DNA of 43,424 bases from JAWAAW01 sp038884575 (lineage in GTDB: Archaea; Nanobdellota; Nanobdellia; Woesearchaeales; ARS49): positions 1-43,424 of the forward strand of contig JAWABQ010000006.1 of the NCBI GenBank assembly GCA_038884575.1, written 5' to 3'. Below, one piece after another: positions 15,589 through 22,402 of this stretch (position 1 is the first letter of the stretch; every line of letters begins with the position of its first letter). The translations under genes and the position numbers were made by a program. The notes below the pieces were generated by a model. The model did not search any database and was not told the DNA's origin. It saw only the letters and a program-made list of their open reading frames with translations.

Positions 15589-16362
15589 TTACCCGATATA
15601 GCTTGTGTCCTTGGGCTTGCGGAGCTTTGCGAGCGATTTTACCTGTTTAAGCGAGGGGTTTTCTGCCATTTCCTGCTCGAGTTCTGAAAGCTCTTTTTCA
15701 AGCTGCTTCATACGCAAATTGAGGCTGAGCTTTGAGTTGAGGACTTTTATGATTTCCCTTGCGCCTGCAATACCCAGATACATCGGGTGGCCGTATGTTT
15801 CTGCAAGCAATGATACTGCGCCTATGTTTTTTCTTTTTGCAAGCCCGAGAAGCACTCCTGAGACCCCGACTATTGGCCCGACAGTGCCGTAAAGGTTGTT
15901 GTTCAGCTGCGTGCTCTTCTTGTATTTTTTAACAATCTCCCTGCTGTTGCCTGTCAAAAAAACCTGCGGGATTTTCGGAACCTGCTTCATTGCAATGCCG
16001 CCAAGCGTGATTATCTCAGAGCACCCAAGGTCTTTTGCCATTTCAAGGACAGTGTCTGAGAACTGGTAGCAGGACTGTTCATCAAGGGGCTGGACATCGC
16101 CTGCAAGCAGGAGCAGGTCTGGCTTTCCTTTTCTCTGTTTTGCAAAGACCTCTATGGCAGGGAGCTCAACAAGGTTTTCCTCGTTGACAAAAACAGAATG
16201 CGGGAACCCGTATGAGTGGAATTCAGCGATTTTTTTGGCTTTTGTTTCATCAATGATGAAGTCAAGCGCGAGCTTGCCAACGTTTCCTATTCCGGGCAGT
16301 CCTTCTATGAGCACTGGCTTGTTGAGGGCGGGTTTTTTTGTTGTGTAATTGAGCTTCCACAT
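15589..16362 (-). CDS. PAC2-family proteasome assembly chaperone-like protein (257 aa)
   Basis: The N-terminus VLIEGLPGIGNVGKLALDFII is the PAC2 family signature. The middle has ITLGGIA and the family's GPIVGVSGVLLGLA, followed by AETYGHPMYLGIAGAREIIKVL. A C-terminal coiled coil (about residues 215-240) ends the protein. Archaeal PAC2 proteins (PbaB-like) are thought to assist proteasome assembly, though the family is broader. It starts 2 nt after nop10 and closes the translation operon, a linkage seen in many archaea. Confidence 0.88.
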   Translation of the reverse strand: MWKLNYTTKKPALNKPVLIEGLPGIGNVGKLALDFIIDETKAKKIAEFHSYGFPHSVFVNEENLVELPAIEVFAKQRKGKPDLLLLAGDVQPLDEQSCYQFSDTVLEMAKDLGCSEIITLGGIAMKQVPKIPQVFLTGNSREIVKKYKKSTQLNNNLYGTVGPIVGVSGVLLGLAKRKNIGAVSLLAETYGHPMYLGIAGAREIIKVLNSKLSLNLRMKQLEKELSELEQEMAENPSLKQVKSLAKLRKPKDTSYIG

Positions 16363-16364
16363 TT

Positions 16365-16538
16365 TTACAGCAGGCCTTGTTTTTTTCTTTCTTCTTCCTT
16401 TGCTTTTCGTCTGTATTTGCCGTATTTGTCTTCAGGGGAGTATTTTGCGGGTGCAACGGGCGCTGTTTTCAGTGTGCAATCGCAAATGTCTTTGAGCATG
16501 TATTTCTTGCATGCCAAGCAATAATTGATTTCTTTCAT
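16365..16538 (-). CDS. nop10: Ribosome biogenesis protein Nop10 (57 aa)
   Basis: Component of H/ACA snoRNP-type particles, bound to Cbf5 during rRNA pseudouridylation. The 57-residue protein reads MKEINYCLACKKYML..., then the family core APAKYSPEDKYGKYRRKA, equivalent to HPxRFSPxDxYxxYRR. Cysteines 7 and 10 form a C-x2-C pair; the second pair is C19-x-C21 rather than the usual C-x2-C, so zinc binding may be altered. The HP of the usual HPxRFSP element is replaced by AP. Its ATG follows the aIF2alpha stop directly (TAAATG), and PAC2 begins 2 nt after its stop. Order and neighbours match other archaea. Confidence 0.9.
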   Translation of the reverse strand: MKEINYCLACKKYMLKDICDCTLKTAPVAPAKYSPEDKYGKYRRKAKEEERKKQGLL

Positions 16539-17318
16539 TTAGTCGTGCTCTGCGCGCGCAAAGCTTGCCTGCATCTTGTGGGATTTTGCAGTCTCAAGGA
16601 CAGCATCAACAGCGGCCTTGAGCAGCTTTTCAGCGCTCTTGTAATCATCTGATTTGACAGTGACGTGGTATGTGCCTGCGCCCTTGTACCTTATCACGGG
16701 CTTTCCTGCAGTGTCCTTTGCCCTGTGCAAAGCCTCCTTTACAAGCTCAACCCCGTTTGGTGCATAGCTGAGCAGCATCAAGTCTCCATCAACCACAACC
16801 TCTTTTGGCTTTATCCTCTGCTTCACAGCTGCAGCTATGTCTGCTGCAAGCTTTTTGTCAACAATCTTTCCAAGGTCAATCTGGTCCTGCGCCACATGCT
16901 CAAATGCCTGGAACAATCCGCCGTATTTCGGGACAAGCTCCTTTGTAAGCGCGACATATATTTCCTCTGGATTTTTCAGGTGCTGCTTTGCAGCATGCTC
17001 AACAATCTTTTCTGCCAGCTGCTCCTGCTTCACCTGGTTGAGCTTCTGCCTCTTCTGGTTCTCATTGACCCTCCTGAGCGAAAGGTCAATGTGCCCTTTT
17101 TCAGGGTTGACCCTGAGAACCCTGCACACGATTTTCTTGCCCTCTTTTACAAAGTCGCGGATGTTCCTTATCCTGCCCGGCGCGACTTCGGAAATGTGAA
17201 TCATCCCTGTCCTGCCGTACTCGTCAAGCGCGCAAAACACAGAGTGGTACTGCACTGCAGTCACTGTACAAAGAACGAGCTCATCCTCCTGCGGAAGACC
17301 TGTCTTTTTCAGCAGCAT
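16539..17318 (-). CDS. eif2a: Translation initiation factor aIF2 alpha subunit (259 aa)
   Basis: Alpha subunit of the heterotrimeric factor that brings initiator tRNA to the ribosome. The N-terminal S1 (OB) domain spans about residues 12-86: VLCTVTAVQYHSVFCALDEY..., GMIHISEVAPGRIRNI. The SEVAPGRIR stretch is the position of the SELSRRRIR loop that carries Ser51 in eukaryotes. It is followed by the helical domain and a C-terminal alpha/beta domain (VRYKGAGTYHV-like). Length matches archaeal family members. Its ATG overlaps the upstream stop by 1 nt (TAATG). Confidence 0.95.
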   Translation of the reverse strand: MLLKKTGLPQEDELVLCTVTAVQYHSVFCALDEYGRTGMIHISEVAPGRIRNIRDFVKEGKKIVCRVLRVNPEKGHIDLSLRRVNENQKRQKLNQVKQEQLAEKIVEHAAKQHLKNPEEIYVALTKELVPKYGGLFQAFEHVAQDQIDLGKIVDKKLAADIAAAVKQRIKPKEVVVDGDLMLLSYAPNGVELVKEALHRAKDTAGKPVIRYKGAGTYHVTVKSDDYKSAEKLLKAAVDAVLETAKSHKMQASFARAEHD

Positions 17319-17605
17319 TATTTCCTGTATACCTCTGTTATTTGATAATTGAGCCTTATCCTCCTTCCGTCTGTGCTTGCGCCTGTAACCTCTCCCTCTG
17401 CAATTGTCTTGTGTCCGTTTAGGAGGAGTATCTGCAGGCTGCCAAACCTGTTCATCAGGAATTCCTCAATGTCGCCGTCAAGGGACCTGAGGGTTTTTTT
17501 GCTGATTTTTGCCTCGTAAAGCGGGATTGAAACTTCAAGCTTTGCCCCACGCCTCACTGCTTTGGCATCTTTTTCATAGCGCAGGTATGTCCTGAGGGGC
17601 TGCAT
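17318..17605 (-). CDS. Small conserved-looking protein inside the translation operon (95 aa)
   Basis: I do not recognise this protein. It is a basic, beta-rich protein of 95 residues; the end reads GHKTIAEGEVTGASTDGRRIRLNYQITEVYRK, suggestive of a small beta-barrel. It sits between eS27 and aIF2alpha, overlapping both neighbours by 1 nt (TAATG), a place that is normally empty in the archaeal eL42-eS27-aIF2alpha-Nop10 order I know. Tight coupling suggests a role in ribosome or translation function. It has no zinc motif or signal peptide. It could be a lineage-specific ribosomal protein or a factor, but neither is shown. Confidence 0.75.
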   Translation of the reverse strand: MQPLRTYLRYEKDAKAVRRGAKLEVSIPLYEAKISKKTLRSLDGDIEEFLMNRFGSLQILLLNGHKTIAEGEVTGASTDGRRIRLNYQITEVYRK

Positions 17606-17799
17606 TATTCAAGCACCTCAAGAATCCTTGCCTTGACCCTGCTTTTTCCGCCTGTGGGTTCGGCAAGCACCTTTCCGCACACAAGGCAGGTTATGAGCGT
17701 TGAAGCCTTTCCGAACATTATCTGCTCATTCTTGCACTTTGGGCAGCGTATCTTGACAAATTTCGAGCTTGTTTCCTTAAGAGCCCTTGGCAATCTCAT
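17605..17799 (-). CDS. rps27e: Small ribosomal subunit protein eS27 (64 aa)
   Basis: Zinc-ribbon ribosomal protein of the archaeal/eukaryotic 30S/40S subunit. The four Cys ligands are at 19, 22 (CPKC) and 38, 41 (CLVC). The surrounding sequence is typical: FVKIRCPKC...QIMFGKASTLITCLVCGKVLAEPTGGKSRVKARILEVL. The start MRLPRA was taken because it gives family length and overlaps the eL42 stop by 4 nt (ATGA); longer in-frame readings run into eL42. Confidence 0.95.
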   Translation of the reverse strand: MRLPRALKETSSKFVKIRCPKCKNEQIMFGKASTLITCLVCGKVLAEPTGGKSRVKARILEVLE

Positions 17800-18113
17800 A
17801 CGAATTCCACCTTCCTTGCGCGGAAACCCATGTCCTGGGTATGGGATTTCTTGCAGACAGTGCACTCAAAGCGAAGGTCTGTCTTTTTTGATGTCTTCTT
17901 GCCTGCCATCTTCCACTTGCTGATGGCCGGCTTTGAGTACTTGCCGCGGTTGCCGAAGCCAAGCCTTCCCCTCCACCTTGCGCGCAAGTCCTTGTTTCCT
18001 GCAGCCAGCGGATGGACTGAGAACGGGGTCTTTCCCTTGTTCTGGGTAACCTTGTGCTCAGTATGCTTTTTGCACTTCGGGCAGTACTTGTTCCTTGATT
18101 TTGGCATCTTCAT
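17796..18113 (-). CDS. rpl44e: Large ribosomal subunit protein eL42 (L44e, 105 aa)
   Basis: Zinc-binding ribosomal protein near the tRNA E site. The N-terminus MKMPKSRNKYCPKCKKHTEHKV matches the family start MKIPK..YCP-C..HT.HKV. The second Cys pair is in FECTVCKKSHTQDMGFRARKVEFV, again canonical. The middle includes the GFGNRGKY region. First gene of the six-gene operon down to PAC2. The TATA box at 18161-18168 gives a leader of roughly 25 nt. Confidence 0.95.
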   Translation of the reverse strand: MKMPKSRNKYCPKCKKHTEHKVTQNKGKTPFSVHPLAAGNKDLRARWRGRLGFGNRGKYSKPAISKWKMAGKKTSKKTDLRFECTVCKKSHTQDMGFRARKVEFV

Positions 18114-18160
18114 GGTATTTTCTCTTCCCCACGAGAATAAGCGTAAGCACCGACGGTTCC

Positions 18161-18168
18161 TTTATAAA
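18161..18168 (-). promoter_or_regulatory. TATA box of the eL42-eS27-aIF2alpha-nop10-PAC2 operon
   Basis: TTTATAAA, about 50 nt upstream of the eL42 ATG; a purine-rich GGGGAAGAG follows in the presumed leader. Confidence 0.6.
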
Positions 18169-18202
18169 GGTTTCGAAGTGTAATTTCCTGTTGAGGCTTC
18201 TG

Positions 18203-18796
18203 TTACAGCCCTGCTGCGCCTGTGCGTGCATAGGAATGCAGTATGTTCCTCAGCTGCCTGAGCGCATTCTCCTTCTCCCAGAAGTTCAGCACAACATGGT
18301 CGAATACGTCGTTGTTGTCTATGAACTCATGGTATGCCCTCGTAATCCGCGCGAGGCGTTCTGACTTTTCAATACCTTCACGCTGCTGCATGTGGTCTGG
18401 GATGTCGCGCGGGTCTGTATGTATGTATATGGCACGCGCATCGCGGTACATGTATTTGAACTGCTTGATTGATGGAATGTCGGAAATAATTGCAAAATGC
18501 AGCTCCTTTTCCTGCATTGCACGTAATAACTGGTCCCTGCGCATGCCATACAAATGCCCATACCTGCTGTAAACGATGTCGTATGCGCCGCTAAGCCTGT
18601 TTGCCTCGAATTGTTCCGGGCTTAGGAAAGAAAGGTCGCGCGAATTTTCAGCAGCCTCTCCGGTCCGCGGGGAGCGCGTAGTGTCCTTGATATGCAGGGT
18701 CACGTTTGGCGCTATCTGTTCAAGCAGTCTGAGAAGTGTTGTTTTTCCAGCGCCGCTCACGCCTGCAACGGCGAATTTCATGTGAATTGGGTACAT
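18203..18796 (-). CDS. Guanylate kinase-like P-loop kinase (197 aa)
   Basis: The Walker A motif GVSGAGKTT lies at about residues 12-20, followed by DTTRSPRTGEAAENSRDLSFLSPEQFE, the GMP-binding signature of guanylate kinases (TTRxPRxGExxGxDYxF). The SRYGHLYGM motif matches the Y-x-YG element of the same family. Size fits. It would phosphorylate GMP to GDP. Guanylate kinases of this type are mainly bacterial and eukaryotic, so presence in an archaeon is noteworthy. ATG 18796 lies 27 nt from a TATA box (leaderless); an alternative start at 18781 would begin directly at MKFAVAG. Confidence 0.8.
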   Translation of the reverse strand: MYPIHMKFAVAGVSGAGKTTLLRLLEQIAPNVTLHIKDTTRSPRTGEAAENSRDLSFLSPEQFEANRLSGAYDIVYSRYGHLYGMRRDQLLRAMQEKELHFAIISDIPSIKQFKYMYRDARAIYIHTDPRDIPDHMQQREGIEKSERLARITRAYHEFIDNNDVFDHVVLNFWEKENALRQLRNILHSYARTGAAGL

Positions 18797-18816
18797 GAAA
18801 CAGGTATGTGATGAAA

Positions 18817-18826
18817 GTTTAAATAG
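18817..18826 (-). promoter_or_regulatory. TATA box of the guanylate kinase-like gene
   Basis: CTATTTAAAC is centred about 26 nt before ATG 18796; supports a leaderless start at MYPIHMKF. Confidence 0.55.
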
Positions 18827-18831
18827 CTTCG

Positions 18832-19521
18832 CTACTCTTGAACCTCTATTGCGCTCCCCTTCTCTATCAAGATGTTTGCAATGTCTGCAGGAAGCTGCTC
18901 CTTTTGCTCAGGCTGGAACGGTCCGTAAAGCTCGAGCTCATTGCCCACAAACTGCTCAACAGGCTGGGTGAACTTCACTGTCTTCACCTGCGGAACAGCA
19001 GGCTGCAATGGCTGGACAGCACCCTGGGGAGCTTCCGGAAGCGGTGCAGCCCCCTCTTTTGGCTGTTCAGGAACGCTCACAGCAAGGGATGGCTCCCTTA
19101 ATGAAAGCACATTGTGCAGTATGCTGCCCCTGAAGCTGTCAAGGACAGAGACAATGCTGTCAAAAAGGTAGCGCTCATGGACAAGAAGAGCGCCAGTGTC
19201 AATAATGCTGCTTTTTGTCCTGCTCTTGTTCAGCGCCATCTCAAAAATCTTGTTTTCCCTCCTTTCGTAAAGCTCCCTGACTATTTTCCTTATGTTGACA
19301 AGCTGCACCTGTGTTTTTTCCCGCTCATCCAAAGAGAACAAGTCCTGCTTTTTCTCTGCCTCATCAAGGATTTTCTGCTTTTCCCGAAGGTATGCAAGTA
19401 CATCAAGCAGGAATCCCTCATCAAGGCGCTGCAGTTCCTCGCGCGACTTTTCAAGGCGCAGCATCTCATAGAGCGTCTCGTAGGTTACTGCCACTTCCTT
19501 TTGAGAAATTTCCCCTTCCAT
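18832..19521 (-). CDS. gins51: Archaeal GINS subunit Gins51 (Sld5/Psf1-like, 229 aa)
   Basis: Part of the GINS complex that activates the MCM helicase at replication forks. The N-terminal helical A domain begins VTYETLYEMLRLEKSREELQRL (residues 12-33), typical of Gins51. A Pro-rich linker spans about 145-185. The small beta B domain is at the C-terminus (FVGNELELYGPFQPEQKEQLP...ILIEKGSAIEV), the A-then-B order of Sld5/Psf1-type subunits. Single-gene transcript with TATA at 19554-19563 and a GGTGATGGTGGGGGAG leader. Confidence 0.85.
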   Translation of the reverse strand: MEGEISQKEVAVTYETLYEMLRLEKSREELQRLDEGFLLDVLAYLREKQKILDEAEKKQDLFSLDEREKTQVQLVNIRKIVRELYERRENKIFEMALNKSRTKSSIIDTGALLVHERYLFDSIVSVLDSFRGSILHNVLSLREPSLAVSVPEQPKEGAAPLPEAPQGAVQPLQPAVPQVKTVKFTQPVEQFVGNELELYGPFQPEQKEQLPADIANILIEKGSAIEVQE

Positions 19522-19553
19522 TCTCCCCCACCATCACCGCTGTAAAATTGTGA

Positions 19554-19563
19554 GTATTTATAG
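19554..19563 (-). promoter_or_regulatory. TATA box of gins51
   Basis: CTATAAATAC on the minus strand about 37 nt before the start codon, followed by GGTGATGG as a possible ribosome binding site. Confidence 0.55.
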
Positions 19564-19599
19564 CTTTCTGAACTGCAGAATCCATGTGGATTAATGACG

Positions 19600-19634
19600 A
19601 AAAAAGAAAAATCAGGGCGTTAAAATAAACGCCC
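19600..19634 (-). terminator. Hairpin plus T-run terminator of the glutaredoxin operon
   Basis: On the minus strand GGGCGTT pairs with AACGCCC (19628-19634 with 19615-19621) around a 6-nt loop. The run ATTTTTCTTTTTT follows. It lies about 60 nt beyond the glutaredoxin stop and looks like a bacterial Rho-independent terminator. Confidence 0.75.
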
Positions 19635-19694
19635 CTTTGGTCTTTGATGGGATGAACAAGCAGAGTTTTATTTAAAAGCTTTATTGTTTTGCAG

Positions 19695-19937
19695 TTAGTC
19701 CTTCAGGCCAAGGGCTTTTTTAAGCGCGCCGCGGTCAAAGCCAATAATAACTTCCTTTTCATCTATTATTATTACAGGCACCCCCATCTGTCCGCTTTTC
19801 TCAACCATTTCCTTTGCAGCCCCGGGGTTTTCTGCAACGTTTATGTCCTCAAACTTTATTTTGTGCTCTTTCAGGTAGTCTTTTGCCATATGACAGTACG
19901 GGCAAGTTGGCGTTGAATAAACCTTAACCTTGTGCAT
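19695..19937 (-). CDS. Glutaredoxin-like protein (80 aa)
   Basis: A thioredoxin-fold thiol-disulfide protein with the active site CPYC at residues 12-15, the cis-Pro motif GVPVIII near residue 54, and the C-terminal GFDRGALKKAL helix. The length of 80 residues fits NrdH-type or archaeal glutaredoxins. It could keep cytoplasmic disulfides reduced or donate electrons to a reductase; no reductase is adjacent. A GAGGTG site 5 nt before the ATG and a 9-nt gap to the upstream lipoprotein gene suggest cotranscription. A hairpin terminator follows. Confidence 0.9.
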   Translation of the reverse strand: MHKVKVYSTPTCPYCHMAKDYLKEHKIKFEDINVAENPGAAKEMVEKSGQMGVPVIIIDEKEVIIGFDRGALKKALGLKD

Positions 19938-19946
19938 TAAAACACC

Positions 19947-20285
19947 TCACTGCTTGATATAGACGTATTTTGTCTCGCCTTCTGCGATTGACAATGATTC
20001 TGTTGTCCAGCCTGACTGCACTGTCTTGTTTGCCGGCTTGCTCGGCGCGCTCGTATTTGATGCTGTTGTGTTTGGCACAATTGCCTTTGGCCTCACTGCA
20101 GGCTCTGACACAGGCTTGGGCAAAGGCGCAAGCGGGTTTGGCTCAGCAGCTTCAGGCAGGGGCGCAGGAGCGCCTTCAGCAGGCTCGTAAATGCTGTCTT
20201 CAGGCTTTTCATTGGTTTCTTCAGGAATCTGCACGCAGCCTGCAAAAAGCAGCAATGCAATCAAAAGCACTGTTATTCTTGCCAT
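19947..20285 (-). CDS. Pro-rich lipoprotein (112 aa)
   Basis: The signal peptide ends in a clear lipobox, L-F-A-G-C (Cys17). The mature part is an extended Pro/Ala/Glu-rich chain with several N-x-S/T sites (NTT, NTS, NKT), and a short end domain (GWTTESLSIAEGETKYVYIKQ). The low-complexity part would span the surface layer and hold the end domain away from the membrane. It lies 27 nt downstream of lgt, the gene for the enzyme expected to lipidate it. Function unknown. Confidence 0.8.
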   Translation of the reverse strand: MARITVLLIALLLFAGCVQIPEETNEKPEDSIYEPAEGAPAPLPEAAEPNPLAPLPKPVSEPAVRPKAIVPNTTASNTSAPSKPANKTVQSGWTTESLSIAEGETKYVYIKQ

Positions 20286-20312
20286 ACAGCCGCCTTCGCA
20301 ATCATTACTATT

Positions 20313-21068
20313 TTAACTTTTTCTTTCGGAATAAAAAAAAAGCCAGATTCCTGCAGCAAGCATTGGCACGCAGAGCGCCTGGCCAAGGGTGAGGCCAAGC
20401 ACGTATGATGTCGGCTCGCGGAAAAACTCTGTTGCAAACCTGAAAATGGAATAAAGCACAAGGAAAAGCGCAAAAATAAACCCGTCCTGCCTTTTTTTGC
20501 CGGCGAGCAAAAGCAGCACAATGAAAATCACAATGTCATAAGCAGCCTCGTAAAGCTGCGAAGGGTGCCTGTATCCTTCTGCTCCTGGGAACTTGACAGC
20601 CCAAGGCACACTTGTAATCCTTCCAAAAAGCTCGCCGTTGATGAAGTTTCCAATCCTGCCAAAAGCCTGCCCCAAAGCAATAGGCACAATGCAGGCATCG
20701 CAGAGCCTGAGGAATGGTATTTTCCTGCTTCTTGCAAAAAAGTATCCTGCAATAATGCCCCCTGCAAGCCCGCCGTGGAAGCTCAGGCCGCCGTGCCATA
20801 TTGCAATGATTTCAGCAGGATTGGCTGAATAATACTTCCAGTCCCACAAAAAGACCTCAAGCAGCCGCGCGCCAATAATAACCCCTGCAACAAGCCACAC
20901 CATCAGAATGTCAACATCGTTGTCAGAAAGCTTCAGCGCGCCCTGCCTTGCAGAGCGCCTCACATACCAGTAAACAAAAAGAAATGCCAGCGCCCACATC
21001 AGCCCATACCACCTTATTTGCAAAGGCCCAAGCTGCACAAGCACAGGGTTCAGGGCGTGCTCAAACAT
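20313..21068 (-). CDS. lgt: Prolipoprotein diacylglyceryl transferase
   Basis: Lgt is an integral membrane enzyme that moves a diacylglyceryl group from phosphatidylglycerol to the lipobox Cys thiol. Signatures: IRWYGLMW near residue 18, GLSFHGGLAGG (H98, matching E. coli H103), GRIGNFINGELFGR (137-150, with R138 for the essential Arg143), and YSIFRFATEFFREP (206-219). About seven hydrophobic helices and 251 aa fit the family. In an archaeon the lipid donor would be an ether lipid, which makes it unusual. It overlaps the upstream membrane-protein gene by 8 nt. Confidence 0.95.
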   Translation of the reverse strand: MFEHALNPVLVQLGPLQIRWYGLMWALAFLFVYWYVRRSARQGALKLSDNDVDILMVWLVAGVIIGARLLEVFLWDWKYYSANPAEIIAIWHGGLSFHGGLAGGIIAGYFFARSRKIPFLRLCDACIVPIALGQAFGRIGNFINGELFGRITSVPWAVKFPGAEGYRHPSQLYEAAYDIVIFIVLLLLAGKKRQDGFIFALFLVLYSIFRFATEFFREPTSYVLGLTLGQALCVPMLAAGIWLFFYSERKS

Positions 21069-21867
21069 CAGCAGCCCTCCTCACCACGCGCGTGGCATAA
21101 GCCCTGCTCCAGCCGACGAGCACGAGAAGCGTAATCGCGCTGATTATGAACGAAAGCTTTGCGCTCATCAGTGAAAGCTTACCCATCAGGAAATTGCCGG
21201 CAACAAGCTGCAAGGCAATAATTGCTCCTGCAGTGGCAAGCACCAGTATTTTTCGCACGCCTGTGACAAATCCCTTTTTGATGCTCAGCAGCGGATATGA
21301 TGCAAGGGCAAAATAAGCAATTATGCCGATCAGAACCGCGTGCACAATCCCTGCGCCTGCAGCAGGCTGGCCCATAATCTTTTCAATCGCAATGCTCCTG
21401 ACCTCGAGCAGGGTGCCAATGCACACCCACACAAAGTAAAGCCCTGCCCAAAGCAGGTTTATGCGCGCAAATCCTGTCAGGAATTTCCTCCAGTGCATTT
21501 TCCAGCCCGAAGCAATTGCTGCAATCCACCACGCCAGCCCCTGTATTGTGCAGAAAAGGAAAAACAGCACCATGGCAAGCAGCAAAAGAAGGCCGATAAA
21601 CTGCCACACATACTGGCTCGCAGGAGGCTGAAACAATGCATCAACAACAGCAGGCCTTGCCCTGCCTGCATCTGCCTGCATCTGCCTTGCCACGAGCGCG
21701 CCAATCGCAACGACGTGGTCGCTGAGCCGCGAAAACAGCGGCGCAGTCATCAGGCCGTAAAGGAAAAAGAACGCAATGTCAAGCACTGCGCTTGCAGGCA
21801 GATACCATGATTTTGCCCATACAGCTTTCCATGAAGGAACCCATTCCCTTAATGCAGCGCTTTTCAT
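21061..21867 (-). CDS. Polytopic membrane protein upstream of lgt (268 aa)
   Basis: Six or seven hydrophobic helices, with a longer hydrophilic loop around residues 48-78. No catalytic motif is recognised. Its start overlaps the stop of a small membrane-protein gene (ATGA) and its end overlaps lgt by 8 nt, so it belongs to a tightly coupled set. The linkage suggests a membrane role related to protein export or lipoprotein handling, which is inference only. Confidence 0.8.
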   Translation of the reverse strand: MKSAALREWVPSWKAVWAKSWYLPASAVLDIAFFFLYGLMTAPLFSRLSDHVVAIGALVARQMQADAGRARPAVVDALFQPPASQYVWQFIGLLLLLAMVLFFLFCTIQGLAWWIAAIASGWKMHWRKFLTGFARINLLWAGLYFVWVCIGTLLEVRSIAIEKIMGQPAAGAGIVHAVLIGIIAYFALASYPLLSIKKGFVTGVRKILVLATAGAIIALQLVAGNFLMGKLSLMSAKLSFIISAITLLVLVGWSRAYATRVVRRAADV

Positions 21868-22001
21868 TGTGGAACCACTGATTTTGCAAGCTCTTCTGCC
21901 CCAGGGGTTGGGAAGAGCGCATTGATGTTAAGCAGCAAGACAATAATCGCAAGAAAAACAGCCAGAACAACAACAATAAACCAAAAATCCGCCTTTTTCA
22001 T
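21864..22001 (-). CDS. Small membrane protein (45 aa)
   Basis: The 45-residue protein reads MKKADFW, then a hydrophobic helix of about 18 residues (FIVVVLAVFLAIIVLLL), then a short polar tail ending VVPQ. Single-pass with a short basic cytoplasmic side. Support comes from context: its stop overlaps the next gene by 4 nt (ATGA) and it begins 12 nt after the previous stop, with the same strand and operon. It is too short for many gene finders. No homology is recognised. Confidence 0.7.
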   Translation of the reverse strand: MKKADFWFIVVVLAVFLAIIVLLLNINALFPTPGAEELAKSVVPQ

Positions 22002-22013
22002 CAGGAAAAATGC

Positions 22014-22325
22014 TCAGGGCCACCAGCAGCACTTTATGTAAGGCAGGAGCCCCTGGGTGCAAACCCCTCCTGATGCTATAATCTGATTGGCGCGTGAAAG
22101 GTCAGTCACTGCGTTTCCGCGCTGGCAGGCATTCTGCTCAGGGACAAGCGTTGTGCCTGCGCCTGTGATTGTCGGCATGTTGCCTGTGAAGAACAGCACA
22201 AGTATTACTATCACGAATATTGCCACAACACCCCATGCTGCCAGCCAGATGTCTCTTGAAGAGCCTGAGCTGTCCTCCTCCATTTCCACCGGCGCTGTTG
22301 CCTTAAAATCCAGTTTTTTGACCAT
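22014..22325 (-). CDS. Single-pass surface protein with the CC-type tail (103 aa)
   Basis: A 28-residue acidic N-terminal part is followed by one membrane helix (about 29-47, LAAWGVVAIFVIVILVLFF) and an outer tail with C-x21-C-x9-CC. That spacing matches the surface proteins at 6626 and 8495 (C-x19/22-C-x10-CC), 12 kb away, although the N-terminal leader differs and lacks Lys-Gly. It has the same promoter design (TATA about 55 nt before the ATG, GGGGTGA site). First gene of the set that runs into lgt. Confidence 0.75.
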   Translation of the reverse strand: MVKKLDFKATAPVEMEEDSSGSSRDIWLAAWGVVAIFVIVILVLFFTGNMPTITGAGTTLVPEQNACQRGNAVTDLSRANQIIASGGVCTQGLLPYIKCCWWP

Positions 22326-22376
22326 GCGCTTTCACCCCTTTTTGAAACAGGATATTTTTTCAGGTCGGCATTTAGG

Positions 22377-22386
22377 TTTATATAGT
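22377..22386 (-). promoter_or_regulatory. TATA box of the 22325-lgt gene set
   Basis: CTATATAAAC on the minus strand, 55 nt upstream of ATG 22325, with GGGGTGA before the start. The spacing is like that of the surface-protein array. Confidence 0.55.
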
Positions 22387-22402
22387 TTTCGCTTGGATTT
22401 GC

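Noticed and set aside
21779..21976. Minus-strand frame MLLFWLFFLRLL...
   Set aside because: It is out of frame with the 45-residue membrane protein and the next gene; the alternative frame has ATGA coupling and a cleaner membrane helix.
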